Below are positions 8,037 to 16,206 of a stretch of DNA of 64,000 nucleotides, one piece after another (positions within the stretch are counted from its first letter, which is position 1; each line of letters starts with the position of its first letter). The notes under the pieces were generated by a model. That model made no database searches and was not told the origin of the DNA. It saw only the letters and a list, made by a program, of their open reading frames with translations. This DNA comes from Fictibacillus nanhaiensis (lineage in GTDB: Bacteria > Bacillota > Bacilli > Bacillales > Fictibacillaceae). The stretch is from NCBI GenBank assembly GCA_017052515.1, contig JAFHKR010000039.1, forward strand, positions 1,054,001 to 1,118,000, given 5' to 3'. The translations under genes were made by a program, and so were the position numbers.

Positions 8037-9302
8037 TTACGAATATTGGATGACTCTTTGTTCTAATCGTTCGATTCTTTTCGCCAGCGCTAGTTTTTCC
8101 AGTTCTTCTTTCTTCTTCGTTAACCTTTTTTTACCCTTCCATCTAGAATATGCCAATGCTGCAAAATGAAGAGCTTTTTCATAATCTTTTTGAACATGCT
8201 CATAATACTTAGAAAGTTCAATAGCTGGTTCTTCATCTAATTCATTCTCATCGAGCAACTCTAGCCAATATCGAACAGAAACCTCTAAACCATCACTTTT
8301 TTTGTGTAGAGAGGCTAAAGATTTTTTGGATGGGGATGTAAGTGAAGTTCCAGTTCGCAAAACTTCCTGATAAAGAGAAATCGCATGTTCTTTTTGATTC
8401 AATGCTTCAAACCATCTTGCTGATTCATATGTCTCTCTTTCTGTTCGAAAAGCATTACCTGTCACTATTCCCGACATGTGTGTATAGAGAGTTATGAGTG
8501 AGAGAACATCCCACTCATTGTGTTGAAAAACACCTTCTAATAGAGATGGATCTCCTTCATTGCAATATTGAAAATAAAGCATCGGAGCGAGATATCCTGG
8601 TGTATCATGGATTCGGTTCACACCTAACAACTCTTTTTCAACAATAGAGAGCTTTACAGCTGGCAACGTATCTTTCCACAATCTTCTAGCTCCGTGCAGA
8701 AGATCAAAGTGACCAAACTCTGGCAATGAGGGTACAAAGTCACGAATTAACGTGTGCCGCGTTTTCACTTGCGGCCAATCAAATGATTTACCATTATACG
8801 TTACTAAATTCCGAAGTTCTTTCACATGATTTAAAAAATAATGATAAAGAGCCACTTCAGATCCGGGACCCGGTAAGAAGAATTGGTGTACTAATACGTG
8901 ATCTTCTTTGATCTGGCTCATTCCAAGCATAAAAATGGTATTCCCTGCACCACCACTTAGACCTGTTGTCTCTGTATCGAAGAACAAGAGATCAGAAGCG
9001 TCAAGATCCTTAGCGTGTAGTGGATGATCAGCATCGATATCTTTCCAATTCGATACGGCTTTCAAAACATCTGAAAACCGGTAACGGCCCCATTGTGTAT
9101 CAAGAGGGTATGTTACTTTTCGAACGATACAATAATCATCCTCGAAAAAATAAGCTGAAGCACCAAACTTTTCCCAATAGTCCGCATGTTGAATTTTTTC
9201 AGGAGTAGAATTCTCAATATGGGGTTCACTTTTAACAGGTAGCTCGGAAACCGGATTGACCATATGCTTTTTTAGTCGATTCAGCTTATTTTTAATCGAC
9301 AT
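8037..9302 (-). CDS. mrfB: MrfB (YprB) DnaQ-like 3'-5' exonuclease
   Basis: Metal-dependent exonuclease with an RNase H fold that works with helicase MrfA in the mitomycin C repair pathway of bacilli (excision pathway independent of UvrABC). The 421-residue protein has DEDD motif I FFDTETTGL (D109, E111), GNTIFMLGM, a second acidic block YNGKSFDWPQVKTR, and the last motif HNEWDVLSLI. A C-terminal helical, TPR-like region follows from about residue 300 (SARWFEALNQKEHAISLYQE and the AIELSKYYEH segment). The start overlaps the mrfA stop by about 11 nt, implying translational coupling. The gene pair order is the same as in Bacillus subtilis. Confidence 0.93.
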   Translation of the reverse strand: MSIKNKLNRLKKHMVNPVSELPVKSEPHIENSTPEKIQHADYWEKFGASAYFFEDDYCIVRKVTYPLDTQWGRYRFSDVLKAVSNWKDIDADHPLHAKDLDASDLLFFDTETTGLSGGAGNTIFMLGMSQIKEDHVLVHQFFLPGPGSEVALYHYFLNHVKELRNLVTYNGKSFDWPQVKTRHTLIRDFVPSLPEFGHFDLLHGARRLWKDTLPAVKLSIVEKELLGVNRIHDTPGYLAPMLYFQYCNEGDPSLLEGVFQHNEWDVLSLITLYTHMSGIVTGNAFRTERETYESARWFEALNQKEHAISLYQEVLRTGTSLTSPSKKSLASLHKKSDGLEVSVRYWLELLDENELDEEPAIELSKYYEHVQKDYEKALHFAALAYSRWKGKKRLTKKKEELEKLALAKRIERLEQRVIQYS

Positions 9303-11568
9303 GTTCTGTCGCTCCTTTGATTTGAGAAATCAATTTTATGGCGAGATTCTTGCTGTTATTCCCTTCTTCTAGGGTTCCTGTACAAGACGGACAGCCACTT
9401 TCGCAAGGACATCGTTGAATCATAGCAAGTGACTGATCAAGAACGGTATCCCAAGAGCCGTATACCTTTTCACTAAGCCCTATTCCACCTGGATATCGGT
9501 CGTAAATAAAGATCGTAGGTTGTTGGTTATGAACCGCTTTGACTTGAGGGACAACGTGAAGATCGTTTGCATCACACATCACGAATAAAGGCGCGACATG
9601 ACGCAAAACGTGTGCGATCCCAAGAAGGCCTGCTTCAAGTTTTTCTTCACTTAACTCATTATTTTCAAATGTAAGCCATGTAGCTGAAGTGTGCAGCTCC
9701 TCTTCTGGAAGATGAATGGGACCTGAGCCTATATTGTCATGTGTTTCAAATTTGATCTTTTTAAAGATGGTTGCCTTTGCAACTACCATCACATCACCGT
9801 ATGCTTTAGCATTCTGGTCATGTGACGTTTCTTTATCCACTTCTAGTACATTTAATGAAACAGCGAGGTTTGCGTCTGTAAAATAATCCACATCCACTTC
9901 ACGAACAAACGCTTTCTTTTCTTCATAATCTAACTTTTCTACCTGATATTGCGTACCTTGATGAAGATAGATCGCTTCTTCATGAAGCAGTGTCATTGAG
10001 CTAAAACGATCCATCTCACCGATCACTTTTACATCAGCCACATTACTTTGATCGATGATCACAACGTTTTCCTGTGAAGCAGAACGAAGTGAAATGTTAT
10101 GCGCAGGAAAAGAATCGTTCATCCAGTAAAAATGCTTTCCTCTTTTGTGAAGCACTTGTTCATCAACTAAAAATTCTAATACATCCTCGATCTCTTGATC
10201 ACCAAATTTCTCATTCTCTTGAAACGGCAGTTCATATGATGCGCATTTCAGATGATCTACTAAAATAATCAGATTATCCGGATTCATCCGAGCAGACTCG
10301 GGTGAACGTTCAAAGAAATAGTCTGGATTCTGAATCACGTATTGATCGAGTGGAGAAGAGGAAGCCACCATGATCACAACACTTTCATCTTGTCTGCGTC
10401 CCGCTCGTCCAGCCTGTTGCCAGGCACTTGCGATCGATCCTGGATAACCTGTCAGAATACAAGCATGAAGCTGACCAATATCTACTCCTAATTCTAAAGC
10501 GTTTGTTGAAACAACTCCCATGATGTCTCCGTTACGAAGTCCTTTTTCAATAGCACGGCGCTGCTTAGGAAGATATCCTCCTCTATACCCTTGAATGGAC
10601 TTCGTACCAAACTCCTTTTTTACAAGTTCTTGCAAATACGTGAGCAATATTTCCACTCGTACACGACTGCGTGCGAATACGATCGTTTGAATATGATTTT
10701 CCAAAAATAGCTTTGCTAGGTTTCTGGCTTCAAGCGTAGCGCTTCGCCTAACGTTCAACGGTTTATTTACAACTGGCGGATTATAGAAAAGAAAATGCTT
10801 TCGACCCGCAGGTGCTCCATTGTTGTTGATAAGTGTCATTGGATTGCCAGTGAGTTGCTCAGCAAGCTCTTTTGGATTGGCAATGGTTGCTGATGTACAA
10901 ATAAAAATGGGATCACTTCCATAAAAGTGACAGATTCTCTTTAAACGTCGGATGACATTTGCCACATGGCTGCCGAATACACCTCGATATGTATGGAGCT
11001 CATCTACCACCACATATTTCAGATTTTCAAAAAGCGATACCCATTTTGTATGATGTGGGAGAACAGCTGCATGAAGCATATCTGGATTTGTCATAACGAT
11101 ATTTCCTGCTTTTCTAACGACCTGTCGGATATTAGCTGGTGTATCCCCATCATACGTATAGCTTTTTATATCCAATCCCATCTCATCAATAAGCTCGTTC
11201 ATCTCTGACTTCTGATCTTGAGCGAGGGCTTTAGTTGGAAATAAATACAGAGCTCTTGCCTCAGGATTATTAGCGACCTCTTGCAATACAGGAAGGTTGT
11301 AACAAAGCGTTTTTCCTGAAGCTGTAGGTGTAACAGCTACAAAGCTTTCACCACGTAAAGCTGCTTCGTATGCTGATAACTGATGAATATATAAAGAAGA
11401 AATTCCTCTTTTTAAAAGAGCGGATTGAATAGTCGGATGTATAGAGTTAGGAAGTGGAACAGAAACCGCTTCTCGTGGCTCAATTGTTTTCCAGTGAACA
11501 ATTTGATTAGCTAGCTCTGGCTCTCGTAAAACGTCCATAACTTGCTGAATAGATTTTTTTTGAAACAT
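9292..11568 (-). CDS. mrfA: MrfA (YprA) superfamily 2 DNA helicase
   Basis: ATP-dependent 3'-5' helicase that acts with MrfB in repair of mitomycin C lesions. The 758-residue protein shows Walker A TPTASGKT, the DExH box VVVDELHTYRG, motif III SATIANP, and motif VI QAGRAGRR. A C-terminal DUF1998 domain carries a four-cysteine metal site in RCPCESGCPSCTGT near the end, typical of this helicase group. The ATG at 11568 is chosen because GAGGTGG sits 5 nt upstream; a GTG three codons earlier lies inside that site. It is the first gene of the mrfAB operon. No -35/-10 pair was clear enough to list. Confidence 0.94.
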   Translation of the reverse strand: MFQKKSIQQVMDVLREPELANQIVHWKTIEPREAVSVPLPNSIHPTIQSALLKRGISSLYIHQLSAYEAALRGESFVAVTPTASGKTLCYNLPVLQEVANNPEARALYLFPTKALAQDQKSEMNELIDEMGLDIKSYTYDGDTPANIRQVVRKAGNIVMTNPDMLHAAVLPHHTKWVSLFENLKYVVVDELHTYRGVFGSHVANVIRRLKRICHFYGSDPIFICTSATIANPKELAEQLTGNPMTLINNNGAPAGRKHFLFYNPPVVNKPLNVRRSATLEARNLAKLFLENHIQTIVFARSRVRVEILLTYLQELVKKEFGTKSIQGYRGGYLPKQRRAIEKGLRNGDIMGVVSTNALELGVDIGQLHACILTGYPGSIASAWQQAGRAGRRQDESVVIMVASSSPLDQYVIQNPDYFFERSPESARMNPDNLIILVDHLKCASYELPFQENEKFGDQEIEDVLEFLVDEQVLHKRGKHFYWMNDSFPAHNISLRSASQENVVIIDQSNVADVKVIGEMDRFSSMTLLHEEAIYLHQGTQYQVEKLDYEEKKAFVREVDVDYFTDANLAVSLNVLEVDKETSHDQNAKAYGDVMVVAKATIFKKIKFETHDNIGSGPIHLPEEELHTSATWLTFENNELSEEKLEAGLLGIAHVLRHVAPLFVMCDANDLHVVPQVKAVHNQQPTIFIYDRYPGGIGLSEKVYGSWDTVLDQSLAMIQRCPCESGCPSCTGTLEEGNNSKNLAIKLISQIKGATEHVD

Positions 11569-11577
11569 GATAACCAC

Positions 11578-11852
11578 CTCGTTACTATTTTAACGAATAT
11601 TTGTTCGTAAAGAAACAAGGACTTAAACTTAATGTTCAAGCCCTGATTGAGTTTTTCCAACAAAATCAACCATGATAAAATTTTATTTGTTAATTTTTGT
11701 TAAAAATCATACTTATCTTGAAGGAAAAAAGAAACTGACGAAGAATCTAATATTTTAATATTTAATTCACTAAAGTATTTGCCTCGTTTTTATTCTAATT
11801 ATGGAAGGAGTAAAGCATTTTTTCTTAAAAAACATACGATGGATTAATGTGT
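11578..11852. other. Intergenic region with no recognised gene
   Basis: Divergent spacer upstream of mrfA and of the cREC gene. It is AT-rich, with a weak inverted repeat around 11620-11655 (AGGACTTAAACTTAATGTT against TTCAAGCCCTG) that could be a remnant hairpin. No open frame or known RNA pattern was seen. Confidence 0.4.
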
Positions 11853-11920
11853 TATAATTAGTATATCGAAATAACTTAGGGCTTTAGACTTTTCTTAGTC
11901 ACCCTCCGTTTAAGGAAGGG
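11853..11920 (+). promoter_or_regulatory. Extended -10 promoter and SD-masking leader hairpin
   Basis: An extended -10 element (TGTTATAAT, core 11853-11858) precedes a leader of about 65 nt. In the leader CCCTCC (11902-11907) can pair with GGAAGGG (11914-11920), with one bulged A. That second strand is the ribosome binding site of the cREC gene, so the hairpin would mask translation start. The -35 region is poor. Confidence 0.5.
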
Positions 11921-11931
11921 AGTTCAAGAAA

Positions 11932-12303
11932 ATGAAAAAGATCAGTGTATTTATGGATGATTATCGTAGTCCCCCTGATGGATATGTCTTCGTCGAAACG
12001 ATTGATGAATGTATGGATCTTCTGCGGAACCATCCAATTGAACATTTATCATTAGACCACGATTTATTAAGCAGGACAAGAAATGGACTTATGCTCGTAA
12101 AAATGATGATCAACGAAAAGTTATTCGCCAATCGAATCACCATTCACTCTGCGAACTCTGTTGGTGGCAAGAACATGTACAATTGCCTTAAACAAGCTCA
12201 AAAAGACTTAATCATGCCTCACACTATCATTGTTTCCTTACGTCCACTTCCACTTAAATATTTCCCGCCACGCGTGCTTCAACATTATAGTGATATCAAA
12301 TAA
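11932..12303 (+). CDS. cREC (cyclic-phosphate processing receiver-like) domain protein
   Basis: A 123-residue single-domain protein matching the cREC receiver-like family by its opening VFMDDYRSPPDGYVFVET, the block HLSLDHDLLSR and the later ITIHSANSVGGKNMYNCL. The acidic residues D9/D10 and the LDHD pair form a receiver-like pocket; family members are found with cyclic-nucleotide or RNA-processing systems, but the reaction is uncertain. Nothing here links it to such a system: the neighbours are mrfA (divergent) and a PP2C gene (convergent). The start has GGAAGGGAG about 9 nt upstream. Translation may be controlled by the leader hairpin noted separately. Confidence 0.72.
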   Translation: MKKISVFMDDYRSPPDGYVFVETIDECMDLLRNHPIEHLSLDHDLLSRTRNGLMLVKMMINEKLFANRITIHSANSVGGKNMYNCLKQAQKDLIMPHTIIVSLRPLPLKYFPPRVLQHYSDIK

Positions 12304-12333
12304 TAGATTCCATTCAAAATAAAACATAAAGAA

Positions 12334-12391
12334 ACAAATAGGAGGAAGCAGCTTTACAAGTCACTTGGTAAACTAGCTGTTTCCTCTATTT
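12334..12391. terminator. Inverted repeat between convergent cREC and PP2C genes
   Basis: AAATAGGAGGAAGCAGCT pairs with AGCTGTTTCCTCTATTT with two mismatches. The right arm is inside the 3' end of the PP2C coding sequence and the left arm spans the intergenic side, so the stem straddles the stop codon. It probably serves as a shared terminator although T runs are short. Confidence 0.55.
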
Positions 12392-13157
12392 CAACAGACC
12401 AGGCAATAATGGTCGTGCTATCCCTTACATGATTTCTTTTTATTTCACTCAAAAGAAATGAAACACCTTCAACCAAACCGATATTGCTTAATACATTTTG
12501 AACTTCTGCTGCATCTTCAAATGGAACACCCGGACATTCTGTCAGACCATCGGTTGTCATGAATATTTGGTTAAGTCCTTTTCTCATCTCTTTCTTCCCC
12601 GTACTATAACAAGGTACCGGAAGCTCAAATGTGTTCACTTCACCAACCCATTCATAAAAACTTCGCTGAACAAGTTGTCTTTCTCCTAATGCTATTAGTT
12701 CAGGATGAAATAGATGAAGAATACAATCTCCCACTGAGAACCACCATAAATACTTTTCTTTTCGCACAACGATTAAACAAGCTGTTTCACCCGTTGTCTT
12801 CCGGCAAGATTCCATAAAATCAGGATCTTGAAAGATATCCAGTATAAGATGATCTAATTTTTTTAGTGCTGCACCTGCGGATTCTGAGAGCACAAGCTTG
12901 ATCTCGTTTTCATTCCTTAAAAATTGATTGACAACAAGTTCAACACTCTGTGCTGTCTTATGCCCATCTAGGATCATTGTAAATTCCCAGTTTTCAGCTT
13001 GGTTCACCCATACTAAACACCCATCTTCATTTTTATATGACCCCGCTTCAGAATTACCTCCAAATCTACCTACTGTCACATTATGTACTCGTGTAACATC
13101 TATTTCATCAACAAATGTATGATCGCTTCCAACCCAAATCAATTTAGAATTCTTCAT
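12354..13157 (-). CDS. PP2C-family serine/threonine phosphatase
   Basis: Metal-dependent protein phosphatase of 267 residues, somewhat compact for PP2C. Recognisable motifs are GNSEAGSYKNEDG (N-terminal R/D motif region), FTMILDGHKTAQ (the DGH metal motif), VSVGDCILHLF-like FSVGDCILHLF and MTTDGLTECPG (the DG metal motif). It has no transmembrane segment, so it acts in the cytoplasm; the substrate is unknown. Its start lies inside the 3' end of the HIT gene (14-nt overlap), so both are expressed from the T-box leader upstream. The final codons lie in the shared inverted repeat. No kinase or anti-sigma partner gene is adjacent. Confidence 0.8.
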   Translation of the reverse strand: MKNSKLIWVGSDHTFVDEIDVTRVHNVTVGRFGGNSEAGSYKNEDGCLVWVNQAENWEFTMILDGHKTAQSVELVVNQFLRNENEIKLVLSESAGAALKKLDHLILDIFQDPDFMESCRKTTGETACLIVVRKEKYLWWFSVGDCILHLFHPELIALGERQLVQRSFYEWVGEVNTFELPVPCYSTGKKEMRKGLNQIFMTTDGLTECPGVPFEDAAEVQNVLSNIGLVEGVSFLLSEIKRNHVRDSTTIIAWSVEIEETASLPSDL

Positions 13158-13605
13158 GTTTATTCTCCTCCAAATAATTCCTTATTCTTTCGCAAACTTT
13201 GATAATATCTTCATTCCTTCCAAACGGAGCTTCTGACCAACTATAGACCTCATTCGGTCCCCAATATTCCTCTGGTGTATTTGGATAACGTGGAACGATG
13301 TGCATATGAAGGTGAGCAACAGAATTACCTGATACAAGTGCATAAATGTGCTCTGCATTTTCTGTTTCTTTCACAGCACGGCTTACTTGAGCCATGATCT
13401 GACCGAATGCATTTGCTTCTTCAATGGTCAGATCACCAAGACCAGGTGCATGTCGCTTGAGATCGATCATGATATGTCCAAGGTAAGACGGGCGGTCACC
13501 TTTATCGATATGACCCACATAAACAAATTCATCTTCAAATATTTTTTCACCTGCTGTTTCAATAGTGCCTTTATGTTTGTCGCAAATAAAACAATCCTCA
13601 CTCAC
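13144..13605 (-). CDS. HIT family (histidine triad) hydrolase
   Basis: A 153-residue HIT-domain nucleotide hydrolase or transferase. It has the paired cysteines CFICDKH near the start (zinc-binding in several HIT proteins), the block GHIMIDLKRHAPGLGDL and the catalytic triad motif HLHMHIVPR at about residues 99-107. The GTG start at 13605 has AAGGGGGAGA upstream at good spacing. It is first in a two-gene operon with the PP2C gene. A complete T-box leader with terminator lies immediately upstream, which is unusual for a HIT gene and suggests control by an uncharged tRNA. Confidence 0.87.
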   Translation of the reverse strand: MSEDCFICDKHKGTIETAGEKIFEDEFVYVGHIDKGDRPSYLGHIMIDLKRHAPGLGDLTIEEANAFGQIMAQVSRAVKETENAEHIYALVSGNSVAHLHMHIVPRYPNTPEEYWGPNEVYSWSEAPFGRNEDIIKVCERIRNYLEENKHEEF

Positions 13606-13627
13606 TTCTGATCTCCCCCTTAATAAA

Positions 13628-13880
13628 CAAAAAGCCCATCATCTCTTTAAAGAGACGATAGGCAATTCCTAACGTGGTACCACTCTTCTTTGTTTGCAAA
13701 AAAATCCATGCAAACCTCAGAACCTGATTACGGTGGTTAACCGTACAGACTTCATTTTAGTCTGTCCACTCCAAGGCAAGTTCAGGATCCTTGTTGACTG
13801 CATCGCACCCTTCTGCAGCTCTCTAAACAACAATAAGACCCCTACTACTCCTAATCATCACGTTTAACGATGGAAAACTT
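13628..13880 (-). promoter_or_regulatory. T-box riboswitch, leucine-type specifier, upstream of HIT-PP2C
   Basis: Minus-strand leader with the Stem I start AGAGAGCTGCAG, specifier-loop region TGAACTTGCCTTGGAG, T-box antiterminator core GTGGTACCAC (13674-13683) and a terminator made of GCCTATCGTCTCTTT pairing with AAAGAGATGATGGGC followed by Ts (13628-13663). The specifier reads CTT or TTG depending on the register; both are leucine codons. Comparison with the tyrS T-box in this same window gave the alignment. The next gene in this direction is the HIT gene, not a synthetase or amino-acid gene. Confidence 0.85.
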
Positions 13881-13886
13881 TTACTA

Positions 13887-13915
13887 ATAATAAGATGATT
13901 AGAAATTTCTGTCAA
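13887..13915 (-). promoter_or_regulatory. Sigma-A promoter of the T-box leader
   Basis: Near-consensus TTGACA (13910-13915), 17-nt spacer, TATTAT (13887-13892) on the minus strand, inside and just beyond the 3' end of the GrpB gene. It places transcription start near 13880. Confidence 0.85.
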
Positions 13916-14432
13916 GTTTGTTTTTTCTGATTTTATGTAAGATGTTAAAGATAAAATGAGTTTTTCCTTCTGTGTATTCTGCTCGCGTGCTTTTCGATGT
14001 AACTAAACAAACTTTAAGTTGATTATATTCTTCAACAGCTTCTGGATGAGTCCTTAAATAATCTCGGAAATCCAAATGGTTTTTCAATTCGATACTATTT
14101 TCATCACATACGTATAAGTGATGCTTAATAAATTCAGAATGACATGGTAGTTTTTCATTAACTCTTTCAAATGTTTCTCTTCCCTTAAAGCTCCATTGTA
14201 ATTGATGAATATATCCCAAACCGTTAAGTTTTGTAACTACTTCTGACAGTCGATCATAATTTTCAATAATAATATCTAAATCAATAATTGGCTTTGCAAT
14301 CATCCCTTTTATTGAAGTACTTCCTACATGTTCAATTCCTATTATTAAATTTCCTAGCTCAGTTTCAAAAACTGTTTTTAACCTTATAAACGCTTCTTCC
14401 CAACGAGGATTATATTCATAAAGTTCAATCAT
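13899..14432 (-). CDS. GrpB family (UPF0157) nucleotidyltransferase-fold protein
   Basis: A 177-residue GrpB/UPF0157 protein. The block IIGIEHVGSTSIKGMIAKP then IIDLDIII is the family signature and is a version of the GS...D.D nucleotidyltransferase core. The C-terminal HHLYVCDENSIELKNHLDFRD stretch is also typical. Biochemical role unknown for most members; some occur fused to dephospho-CoA kinase. Start ATG follows AAGGAAAG. It lies 4 bp downstream of the dihydrofolate reductase gene, so it is co-transcribed with it. Its 3' end contains the -35 of the next T-box promoter. Confidence 0.82.
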   Translation of the reverse strand: MIELYEYNPRWEEAFIRLKTVFETELGNLIIGIEHVGSTSIKGMIAKPIIDLDIIIENYDRLSEVVTKLNGLGYIHQLQWSFKGRETFERVNEKLPCHSEFIKHHLYVCDENSIELKNHLDFRDYLRTHPEAVEEYNQLKVCLVTSKSTRAEYTEGKTHFIFNILHKIRKNKLDRNF

Positions 14433-14436
14433 TAAC

Positions 14437-14925
14437 TTAAACTTTCCTTATGTATTGATGAAAATAATAGGTATAAGGATTTTGTTTGTCCTGGATTCCT
14501 TTAACTCTAGAAATCTCTTTCCAATCTCTTTCATTAAATATAGGAAAATAAGTATCCCCTTCAAAGGTATGGTGTATTTTTGTTAGATACATTTTAGTTA
14601 CCATTGGCATAAACTGCGAATAGATTTCCTCTCCTCCGAAAATAAAAACTTCTTCATCGTCTTCACAAGCCTTTAGCACCTCGTTTATTGAATGGACAAC
14701 GATACAGTTTTGGGGTGAGAAATCCATTTTCCTCGTGAGCACGATGTTCCTCCTACCAGGCAGCGCTTTCCCAATAGATTCGAAGTTTTTTCTACCTAAA
14801 ACAATGGTTTTTCCCATCGTCATCTTCTGAACATACTTCCAATCTCTCGGCAACCTCCAAGGTAGATCATTATCTTTGCCTATTACTCTATTTTCGCCCA
14901 TAGCAGCTATTATTGAAAAGTTCAT
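14437..14925 (-). CDS. Dihydrofolate reductase, Dfr-like (second, accessory type)
   Basis: NADPH-dependent reductase converting dihydrofolate to tetrahydrofolate, 162 residues. Motifs: IIAAMGENRVIGKDNDLPW at the N-terminus, LPRDW containing the catalytic aspartate position, TIVLGRKNFESIGKALPGRR (NADPH loop), VFIFGGEEIYSQFMP and the C-terminal YFPIFNERDW. The sequence pattern (NDLPWRLPRDW, KIHHTFEGDTYFP, NPYTYYFH) recalls the acquired trimethoprim-insensitive DfrG/DfrK group rather than a housekeeping folA next to thyA. No thyA is nearby. It overlaps no gene; the ribosome site AAAGG lies in the tail of the upstream frameshifted gene. Resistance is an inference from resemblance only. Confidence 0.85.
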   Translation of the reverse strand: MNFSIIAAMGENRVIGKDNDLPWRLPRDWKYVQKMTMGKTIVLGRKNFESIGKALPGRRNIVLTRKMDFSPQNCIVVHSINEVLKACEDDEEVFIFGGEEIYSQFMPMVTKMYLTKIHHTFEGDTYFPIFNERDWKEISRVKGIQDKQNPYTYYFHQYIRKV

Positions 14926-14933
14926 AACGAATC

Positions 14934-15358
14934 TTACCTTTCTTTAGTGGTGATCTCTAAACTCAGCATCTTTTCTGTTGGTATTTCTGCCTCAATGTAA
15001 CTTCTAACCATTTTCCAACTTCCATCTTCCCATCTAAAAGTCTGAAAGAACAAGCTAGCCGTTTCAAAAGGTTTATCATCAACAATCAGCGATGCCCAAA
15101 TAATTGCCATCACTTCATCGTCTTTTAACGAAAAGATTACATCTTCTTTTAGAATCCACTTCGCTCTCTTTTCGTCTAACTCCTTAAATGCATGTTTCCA
15201 TCCATCAATTGATTCTTCATAACCAAAATCATAAACCTCTTTGCCTCTAATTTCCGAGCTATATATTTAGGCGAAACAACATTCTCTATACCTTTGATAG
15301 AAAAGTTTCTCCAGCTATCTAGATACGTTTTATAAAATTGCTCAAAAGATTCTTTCAT
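14934..15358 (-). pseudogene. NTF2/SnoaL-like gene with a one-base frameshift
   Basis: Starting at an ATG with AGGAGGG upstream, the frame reads MKESFEQFYKTYLDSWRNF and so on as an NTF2-like protein, then changes frame around 15255 near codon 35. In frame the product ends early, while the adjacent frame continues as EVYDFGYEESIDGWKHAF through FFQTFRWEDGSWKMVRSYI to a stop at 14934. Restoring one base (probably one A in an AT-rich TATATA tract) gives about 142 residues, the usual length for a DUF4440/SnoaL-like domain. Either a recent pseudogene or a sequencing error. It immediately precedes the DHFR gene (9 bp). Confidence 0.78.
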
Positions 15359-15536
15359 CATCCCTCCTAAGAAATGGCTTTTGGTATATACATTGACTAT
15401 CGCTCTCACCTATATATTCAAATCCATTCTTAACATAAAACTGATTTAATTTAATATGATTTGCCTCACAATCTATAATCATTTCCAGATCTTCTTGAGA
15501 TGCTTTTTAAATCTTTATTGATTTCAGTGATTTCAT
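15342..15536 (-). pseudogene. GNAT acetyltransferase C-terminal remnant
   Basis: An open stretch encodes IIDCEANHIKLNQFYVKNGF followed by EYIGESDSQCIYQKPF, the C-terminal beta-strand and acetyl-CoA-side segment of a GNAT-fold acetyltransferase. There is no N-terminal half upstream and an in-frame TAA interrupts the frame near 15509. The tail overlaps the start of the frameshifted NTF2-like gene. This is a decayed gene fragment; no functional product is expected. Confidence 0.6.
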
Positions 15537-15616
15537 TAAAATTTACCCCCTATTTATACTCAAACTAACTTCTTTATTCTTTATGTGAATCCTTCCAAAT
15601 TCCCCCATTAATAATG

Positions 15617-15640
15617 AAAAGCAGCAACTCTAAAGTTGCT
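15617..15640 (-). terminator. Terminator after the RibD-C-type reductase gene
   Basis: Stem AGCAACT / AGTTGCT with a 4-nt loop, followed on the minus strand by GCTTTT, beginning 9 nt past the stop codon. Confidence 0.72.
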
Positions 15641-15648
15641 CCTCCATT

Positions 15649-16182
15649 TTATACCGTTCTATAGCTTACCTGCACCAATCCTGATTCAAACGATTTACTA
15701 TCAATTAATTCAAGTTTGCTATCTGTTTCGGTTTCCTGAAACAATGAAATTCCATTACCTAGCATGATTGGAATATAAGAGATCACGTATTCATCGATAA
15801 GATTATGTGATTTAAGTTCTCTTACAACCTCTGATCCACCATCAATAAAAATATTTTTTCCCTCTTTGTTCTTTAACTCCTGAATCAGATTACTAACATC
15901 CCCACCATAAAAAGTAACATTTTCATCATTGCCCTTTTTGGTTCTAGAGATGACATAGCATTTCTTATTCTTATGAGGAAATTCAATTCCAAATGATAAC
16001 ACTTTGTCATACGTTTTTCTTCCCATGATCACCGTATCTACGGTCTCAATGAATGATTCATAGCCATAATCTTCACCAGGACGTTCAACATCAGATAACC
16101 AATCAATATCACCATTTCCTTTTGCAATAAATCCGTCAACACTTGATGCAATATACAAAATTACTTTTCGTTTCAATTCCAC
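15649..16182 (-). CDS. Dihydrofolate reductase family protein (RibD C-terminal domain type)
   Basis: A 177-residue stand-alone DHFR-fold reductase of the RibD C-terminal/YyaP-YwjB type. Visible are ILYIASSVDGFIAKGNGDID at the N-terminus, VDTVIMGRKTYDKVLSF (NADPH site), NIFIDGGSEVVRELKSHNL and the strand YVISYIPIMLGNGISLF. Substrate unknown: such proteins lack the acidic residue for folate and are often misnamed. The GTG start has AAGGAGA upstream at 8 nt. It is downstream of the FUSC gene by 24 bp and ends in its own terminator. Confidence 0.85.
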   Translation of the reverse strand: MELKRKVILYIASSVDGFIAKGNGDIDWLSDVERPGEDYGYESFIETVDTVIMGRKTYDKVLSFGIEFPHKNKKCYVISRTKKGNDENVTFYGGDVSNLIQELKNKEGKNIFIDGGSEVVRELKSHNLIDEYVISYIPIMLGNGISLFQETETDSKLELIDSKSFESGLVQVSYRTV

Positions 16183-16206
16183 GCAATGATCTCCTTTTTA
16201 CATCCA

